DNA of 42,477 nucleotides, taken from the NCBI RefSeq assembly GCF_002154375.1, contig NZ_MUND01000112.1, positions 1 to 42,477 on the forward strand, written 5' to 3'. Source of the stretch: Streptomyces glaucescens. Its GTDB lineage: Bacteria > Actinomycetota > Actinomycetes > Streptomycetales > Streptomycetaceae. Below the pieces are notes generated by a model. It was not told the origin of the DNA and did no database searches. It saw only the letters and a list, made by a program, of their open reading frames with translations. The translations under genes were made by a program, and so were the position numbers. Of the stretch, positions 38,233 through 42,477 are shown one piece after another. Position 1 is the first letter of the stretch. Each line of letters starts with the position of its first letter.

Positions 38233-40921
38233 CCAGCGGCGGGAGCGTCAGCCGGATGCTCGCGGGGCGGCCGTGCCACCCCTGGGCCTCCGGCTTGACG
38301 GGGTCGGGACGCGTGACGTCGCTGCCGCCGTAGCGGGCGGCGTCGGTGTTGACGACCTCGTGCCAGGCGGGGATGTCGTCGGGAACGCCGAGGCGGTAGT
38401 CGTGGCGCACCACCGGCGAGAAGTTGCTGACCGACAGGAGCGGGGCGCCCTCCGCGTCCAGGCGCAGGAACGCCAGGACGTTGTCGTCGGCGGCGTCCCC
38501 GACGATCCACTGGAAGCCGTCCGGGTGGACGTCCCGCTCCCACAGGGCCGGGGTGGCCCGGTAGACGGCGTTGAGGTCCCGGACCAGGTCGCGGACCCCG
38601 CGGTGGTCGGCCGCGGCGCCGTACGCCGGGTCGAGGAGCCACCAGTCCGGGCCGTGCTCCTCCGACCACTCGGCGCCCTGGGCGAACTCCTGCCCCATGA
38701 AGAGCAGTTGCTTGCCCGGGTGGGCCCACATGAAGCCCAGGTAGGCGCGGTGGTTGGCGCGCTGCTGCCACCAGTCGCCCGGCATCTTCGACACCAGCGA
38801 ACGCTTGCCGTGCACCACCTCGTCGTGGGAGATGGGGAGGACGTAGTTCTCGCTGTAGGCGTAGACCATCGAGAAGGTCATGTCGTGGTGGTGGTACCTG
38901 CGGTGCACCGGCTCCTTGGACATGTACTCGAGCGAGTCGTGCATCCAGCCCATGTTCCACTTCAGCCCGAAGCCCAGCCCGCCGAAACCGCTCGGGCCCT
39001 TGTGGTGGGTGGCGCGGGTGACGCCGTCCCAGGCCGTCGACTCCTCGGCGATGGTCACCACGCCCGGCACCCGCCGGTAGACCGTCGCGTTCATCTCCTG
39101 CAGGAACGCCACCGCGTCCAGGTTCTCCCGGCCGCCGTGCTCGTTCGGCACCCACTGGCCCGGCTCGCGCGAGTAGTCCAGGTAGAGCATCGAGGCGACC
39201 GCGTCCACCCGCAGCCCGTCGATGTGGAACTCCTCGCACCAGTAGACGGCGTTGGCGACCAGGAAGTTGCGCACCTCGCGCCGCCCGAAGTCGAACTCCA
39301 GGGTGCCCCAGTCCGGGTGGGCGGCCCGCCGCGGGTCCGCCGGCTCGTACAGGGGCCTGCCGTCGAACTCGGCCAGCGCCCAGTCGTCGCGCGGGAAGTG
39401 CGCCGGCACCCAGTCCATGAGGACGCCGATGCCGGCCTGGTGCAGCTTGTCGACCAGGTACTTGAAGTCGTCGGGGGTGCCGAGCCGGGAGGTGGGCGCG
39501 TAGAACCCGGTGACCTGGTAGCCCCACGAGCCGCCGAAGGGGTGCTCGGCGACCGGCATCAGCTCCACATGGGTGAAGCCGAGGTCCTTGACGTAGGCCG
39601 GGAGCTGTTCGGCCAGCTCGCGGTAGGTCAGTCCGGGCCGCCAGGACGGCAGGTGCACCTCGTACACCGAGAACGGCGCCTCGTGCGCGGGCCGCTCCGC
39701 ACGGCGGGCCAGCCACTGTGCGTCGCCCCATTCGTGGTGCGAGGCGTGGATGATCGACGAGGTGTTCGGCGGGATCTCGGTGCGGCGGGCCATCGGGTCC
39801 GCGCGCAGCGTCCGCGAACCGTCCTGCCGGGTGATCTCGAACTTGTACAGCTCGCCCTCGCCGATCCCCGGCACGAACAGCTCCCACACCCCGCAGCCGC
39901 CCAGCGACCGCATCGGGTACGCGGCGCCGTCCCAGTAGTTGAAGGTGCCGGCCAGCCGCACCCCGCGGGCGTTCGGCGCCCACACCGTGAAGCGGGTGCC
40001 CGTCACCCCCTGGTGGGTCATCGGCTCGGCCCCCAGCGCCCGCCACAGCTCCTCGTGCCGGCCTTCGCCGATCAGGTGCAGGTCCAGCTCGCCGAGGGTG
40101 GGCAGGAAGCGGTACGCGTCCTCGGTCTCGACGACCGTCTCCTCGTACGCCACCAGCAGCCGGTACCCGTCGGGCACGGCCTGGAGGGGGAGCAGCGCGG
40201 AGAAGCAGCCCTGCCCGTCGTGGCGCAGCTCCGCCCGCAGCTCCCCGCAGACGACGGTGACCGACCGGGCGTACGGCCGGAACGCCCGGAAGGCGACCCC
40301 GCCGGGCACCGCGTGCGCGCCGAGCACGGAGTGCGGGTCGTGATGGGTGCCGGACAGCAGCCGCTCGCGGTCGGCGGCGTCGAGGGCGACGGACGGTGCG
40401 GGGACCGCCGCCGCGGCGACCTCCGCGGCGGCGGGCCCCTCGGCCGCGGTCTGCCCCGCCGGCGCCTTCTTCGCGGGCGCCTTCCTGGCGGGCGCCTTCT
40501 TGACCGCGGCCTTCGCCACGGTCGTGGCGGGCGCCTTGGCCGTGCTCTTCGCCGGAGCCTTGGCCGGGGCCTTCTTGGCGGCGGCTTTCTTCGCCACGGC
40601 CTTCTTCACGATCGCCGTCTCCGCGGAGACCTGCTTGGCGGCGGCTTTCTTCGCCACGGCCTTCTTCACCACCGCCGTCTCGGCGGCGGCCTTCTTCGCC
40701 ACCGCCGTCTCGGCGGCGGCTTTCTTCGCGACCGCCTTCTTGGCCACCGCCTTCTGTGCCGGCGTCTTCGCGGCCGTCTTCTTGGCGGCGGCCTTCTTCG
40801 CGGTCGCCTGGCGCGGGACCGTCTGTTTCGCCGCCGTCTCCTGCGCGGAGCGATCCTGCGCGGAGCGGTCCTCGGCCGTCTGCTTCGGGTCCGAACCGCT
40901 GGACGGGGTGCGGGGAGTCAC
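38207..40921 (-). CDS. glgB: 1,4-alpha-glucan branching enzyme with Lys/Ala-rich N-terminal extension
   Basis: A 904-residue branching enzyme (GH13) forming alpha-1,6 links in glycogen-like glucan. The catalytic core begins near residue 185: N-terminal CBM48 units, then [21 protein letters not shown] (nucleophile Asp), VVTIAEEST (acid/base Glu) and [14 protein letters not shown]. Residues 1-180 are unlike glgB cores: about 41-155 are tandem Lys/Ala units ([21 protein letters not shown]) resembling a histone H1 tail, encoded by imperfect DNA repeats. Most GlgBs are 730-775 residues. GTG start at 40921 with AGGAGG upstream; no internal start between 180 and the core would be better supported. 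It follows pep2 by 32 bp. Confidence 0.93.
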   Translation of the reverse strand: MTPRTPSSGSDPKQTAEDRSAQDRSAQETAAKQTVPRQATAKKAAAKKTAAKTPAQKAVAKKAVAKKAAAETAVAKKAAAETAVVKKAVAKKAAAKQVSAETAIVKKAVAKKAAAKKAPAKAPAKSTAKAPATTVAKAAVKKAPARKAPAKKAPAGQTAAEGPAAAEVAAAAVPAPSVALDAADRERLLSGTHHDPHSVLGAHAVPGGVAFRAFRPYARSVTVVCGELRAELRHDGQGCFSALLPLQAVPDGYRLLVAYEETVVETEDAYRFLPTLGELDLHLIGEGRHEELWRALGAEPMTHQGVTGTRFTVWAPNARGVRLAGTFNYWDGAAYPMRSLGGCGVWELFVPGIGEGELYKFEITRQDGSRTLRADPMARRTEIPPNTSSIIHASHHEWGDAQWLARRAERPAHEAPFSVYEVHLPSWRPGLTYRELAEQLPAYVKDLGFTHVELMPVAEHPFGGSWGYQVTGFYAPTSRLGTPDDFKYLVDKLHQAGIGVLMDWVPAHFPRDDWALAEFDGRPLYEPADPRRAAHPDWGTLEFDFGRREVRNFLVANAVYWCEEFHIDGLRVDAVASMLYLDYSREPGQWVPNEHGGRENLDAVAFLQEMNATVYRRVPGVVTIAEESTAWDGVTRATHHKGPSGFGGLGFGLKWNMGWMHDSLEYMSKEPVHRRYHHHDMTFSMVYAYSENYVLPISHDEVVHGKRSLVSKMPGDWWQQRANHRAYLGFMWAHPGKQLLFMGQEFAQGAEWSEEHGPDWWLLDPAYGAAADHRGVRDLVRDLNAVYRATPALWERDVHPDGFQWIVGDAADDNVLAFLRLDAEGAPLLSVSNFSPVVRHDYRLGVPDDIPAWHEVVNTDAARYGGSDVTRPDPVKPEAQGWHGRPASIRLTLPPLATVWLRPA
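40470..40800. repeat. Repeats encoding the GlgB Lys/Ala extension
   Basis: Imperfect tandem and interspersed repeats. A 35-bp unit at 40575-40609 recurs identically at 40635-40669, 60 bp apart; adjoining 30-bp units at 40670-40699 and 40700-40729 differ at two positions. The reading frame is kept throughout. Confidence 0.8.
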
Positions 40922-40953
40922 GGGCGGAGCCTCCTGGGAGGGGTCAGGGAAGG

Positions 40954-42351
40954 TCAGGTCGACGGGTTCGAGGCCAGGCGCCGTATCGCCGACAGCGGCA
41001 CCGGGAGCCAGTCGGGGCGATGCCGGGCCTCGTAGACCACTTCGTACACCGCTTTGTCCGTTTCGTACGCGCGTAACAGCACCGGGTCGTGGCGCGGGTC
41101 GCCCCCGCCGGCCTCCGCGTAGCCGGAGCAGTACGCGGCCCGGCAGCTCTCCGCCCAGCCCGGCACCCCGGGCCGTACGGAGTGGGCGGCGTAGTCGAAG
41201 GAGCGCAGCATCCCGGCGACGTCCCGCAGGGCCGGCTGCGGCATCCGCCGTTCGGCCAGCGGTTTCGCCGGCTCGCCCTCGAAGTCGATCAGCGTCCACT
41301 GCCCGGCCGGTGAACGCAGGCACTGGCCGAGGTGCAGGTCGCCGTGGACGCGCTGGGCGGTCCAGGTGCGGCCTTCCGCGCCGAGCTGGGCCACCGCCTC
41401 GAAGGCGGTGCGCAGGCTCGGCGCGTACGGCCGCAGCGCGGGCACCGCCTGGGCTGCGGCGTCGAGGCGGTCGACCATGGCGTCGACCAGCGGCTGGAGC
41501 TGGGCCGGGCCGAGGGTGACGGTCGGCAGGGCGCGGGCCAGCGCGGTGTGCACCTCGGCGGTGGCCCGCCCGAGCGCCCGCGCCTCCGCGCTGAAGTCCT
41601 CGGCCTTGGCCAGCTCCCGCAGGGCCAGCTCCCAGCCGTCGGCGGCGCCCTGCACGAACGGCTGGAGCACGCCCAGTACGTACGGCTCGCCGCCCAGCTC
41701 CGCGCGGAGCCAGGCGGTCGGCGCGGGCACCCGGGGGCAGCCCTCGCGGGCCAGCGCGAGGGGCAGCTCCAGGTCCGGGTTGACGCCGGGCACGATCCGG
41801 CGCAGCAGCTTCAGGATGAACGTATCGCCATAGACGACGGACGAGTTGGACTGCTCTGCGGTCACCGCGCGGGCGACGAGGCCGGGCCGGATCTCCTGGC
41901 CGGGGTCGCGCTCGAAGCACAGCCCGCCGATGCGGGCCCGGGTGCGCAGGGCCTCCAGGAGCAGACCGGCGGGCCGGGCGTCGTACAGGGCCTCGTAGAC
42001 GGTGCGTCCGGCGAGCGGGCCCTTGGTGACATGGCCGATCAGCGCGGGCGCCAGCCGGGGCGGCAGCGCCTCGCGCACGCCTATGAGCAGCTGGTAGCAG
42101 TCGCCGGGGCCCGTGGCGGCGCCCTGGGCGGGGGTGAGCGGCTGATGGACCTGGACCAGCAGGTGGTACAGGCCGATCCGGCCGCCGGGTGGCATCAGTT
42201 CGGTGGCCGCCACCAGCGAGAACCCGGTGACCGGACGCCCCTTGCCGGCGAACCACCGCTGGCGCGGCAGCCACTCTCTGAGCAGGGGCTCCAGTGACGC
42301 GAGGAGGCCGGGGCCGGCCGTGCGGACGGGGTGGGTGACGGCTTCCGACAT
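40954..42351 (-). CDS. pep2: Maltokinase (Pep2/Mak)
   Basis: A 465-residue kinase that phosphorylates maltose to alpha-maltose-1-phosphate, the donor for GlgE. N-terminal [13 protein letters not shown] is the family signature; the aminoglycoside-phosphotransferase-like part holds [18 protein letters not shown] (ATP-binding Lys), HGDLHLGQ (catalytic Asp, about residue 336) and LIDFEGEP (metal Asp, about 358). Acts in the TreS-Pep2-GlgE-GlgB pathway that turns trehalose into branched glucan; glgB is the next gene downstream. ATG at 42351 with AAAGGA upstream. In relatives treS precedes it; that gene is not in the window, and a terminator-like hairpin lies upstream instead. Confidence 0.93.
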   Translation of the reverse strand: MSEAVTHPVRTAGPGLLASLEPLLREWLPRQRWFAGKGRPVTGFSLVAATELMPPGGRIGLYHLLVQVHQPLTPAQGAATGPGDCYQLLIGVREALPPRLAPALIGHVTKGPLAGRTVYEALYDARPAGLLLEALRTRARIGGLCFERDPGQEIRPGLVARAVTAEQSNSSVVYGDTFILKLLRRIVPGVNPDLELPLALAREGCPRVPAPTAWLRAELGGEPYVLGVLQPFVQGAADGWELALRELAKAEDFSAEARALGRATAEVHTALARALPTVTLGPAQLQPLVDAMVDRLDAAAQAVPALRPYAPSLRTAFEAVAQLGAEGRTWTAQRVHGDLHLGQCLRSPAGQWTLIDFEGEPAKPLAERRMPQPALRDVAGMLRSFDYAAHSVRPGVPGWAESCRAAYCSGYAEAGGGDPRHDPVLLRAYETDKAVYEVVYEARHRPDWLPVPLSAIRRLASNPST

Positions 42352-42424
42352 GGGCTGCGTCCTTTCCCCGGAAATGGTCGGGGGTTGCCCGGAGTGTTCG
42401 GGGGGTTACGGCATGCGTGCCCCG

Positions 42425-42450
42425 GGCGGGGCGGTGGAAACCGCCCCGCC
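42425..42450. terminator. Terminator hairpin upstream of pep2
   Basis: GGCGGGGCGGT (42425-42435) and ACCGCCCCGCC (42440-42450), perfect 11-bp stem closed by a GGAA tetraloop. On the minus strand it precedes pep2 by 73 bp, so it should end transcription from a gene to the right and pep2-glgB would need a promoter in 42352-42424. Confidence 0.7.
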
Positions 42451-42477
42451 GCGGGTTCTAGGTCCTGTCTGACAAAG

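Noticed and set aside
38273..41035. Open frame of 920 codons opposite glgB
   Set aside because: Shadow of the branching-enzyme gene; Val/Gly/Arg-rich, no domain, no ribosome-binding site.
40954..42274. Minus-strand reading frame continuous from glgB into the pep2 region
   Set aside because: The upstream part is pep2 read out of frame (Pro/Arg-rich); the GTG at 40921 with AGGAGG marks the true glgB start.
1..42477. Mobile elements, CRISPR, tRNA or phage genes
   Set aside because: No transposase, integrase, spaced direct repeats, tRNA cloverleaf or structural phage gene was recognised on either strand; only a possible insertion-sequence end at the last bases.

Overview
The window is about 42.5 kb of very GC-rich chromosome with strong third-position GC bias, many GTG/TTG starts, frequent ATGA/GTGA operon overlaps and several apparently leaderless genes. 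Gene content (the polar-growth scaffold Scy, isobutyryl-CoA mutase, the trehalose/alpha-glucan enzymes, several actinobacteria-restricted DUF families) points firmly to Streptomyces. From memory the order matches the S. coelicolor block running from scy to glgB/pep2. No tRNA, rRNA, CRISPR array or intact mobile element was seen.

Region by region: (1) 1-3875, 5' part of scy, running off the left edge. (2) 4087-6880, acyl-CoA metabolism: methylmalonyl-CoA epimerase diverging from a thiolase and the mutase G-protein chaperone meaB. (3) 7303-10193, a PepSY-domain secreted protein diverging from an OmpR/sensor-kinase pair, with a symmetric regulatory region between them. (4) 10212-13692, a MarR regulator, three tandem AIM24-family genes, and a divergent DUF3817 membrane protein plus MTH1187-type thiamine-binding protein. 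(5) 13699-15775, an operon of SRPBCC-like membrane protein, DUF4166 protein and TetR regulator with two matching operators upstream. (6) 16009-18688, MarR, a second DUF3817 gene, and icmA under a 24-bp perfect palindrome. (7) 18798-20604, a TetR regulator and a thioredoxin/TPR co-chaperone. (8) 20605-23907, a 621-bp non-coding stretch packed with inverted repeats, then a three-gene envelope module (DUF6230, DUF6114, a Pro/Ser-rich secreted protein). (9) 23998-30181, lower glycolysis and overflow metabolism: pyk, ackA, pta, and divergent pfkA. (10) 30214-34967, a double-HTH regulator, a CitA/CitB-type two-component pair and a dicarboxylate symporter. (11) 35094-35803, a MerR regulator translationally coupled to a thioredoxin. 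(12) 35965-42351, the RNA-polymerase recycling factor helD, then glgB and maltokinase pep2 of the GlgE alpha-glucan pathway.

Functional links: mce, meaB and icmA serve B12-dependent acyl-CoA rearrangement (isobutyryl-/n-butyryl-CoA and methylmalonyl-CoA), which feeds polyketide precursors; pfkA, pyk, pta and ackA carry carbon from fructose-6-P to acetyl-P/acetate; the CitA/CitB pair probably controls the adjacent symporter; pep2 and glgB turn maltose into branched glucan. Most interesting: the hairpin array before the DUF6230 module, the mirror-symmetric promoter pair of the PepSY two-component system, the palindrome embedded in a leaderless icmA promoter, the MerR-thioredoxin unit with its operator in a 19-bp promoter spacer, and a roughly 180-residue Lys/Ala repeat extension on GlgB. 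All functional statements come from reading the sequence; no database search was possible.
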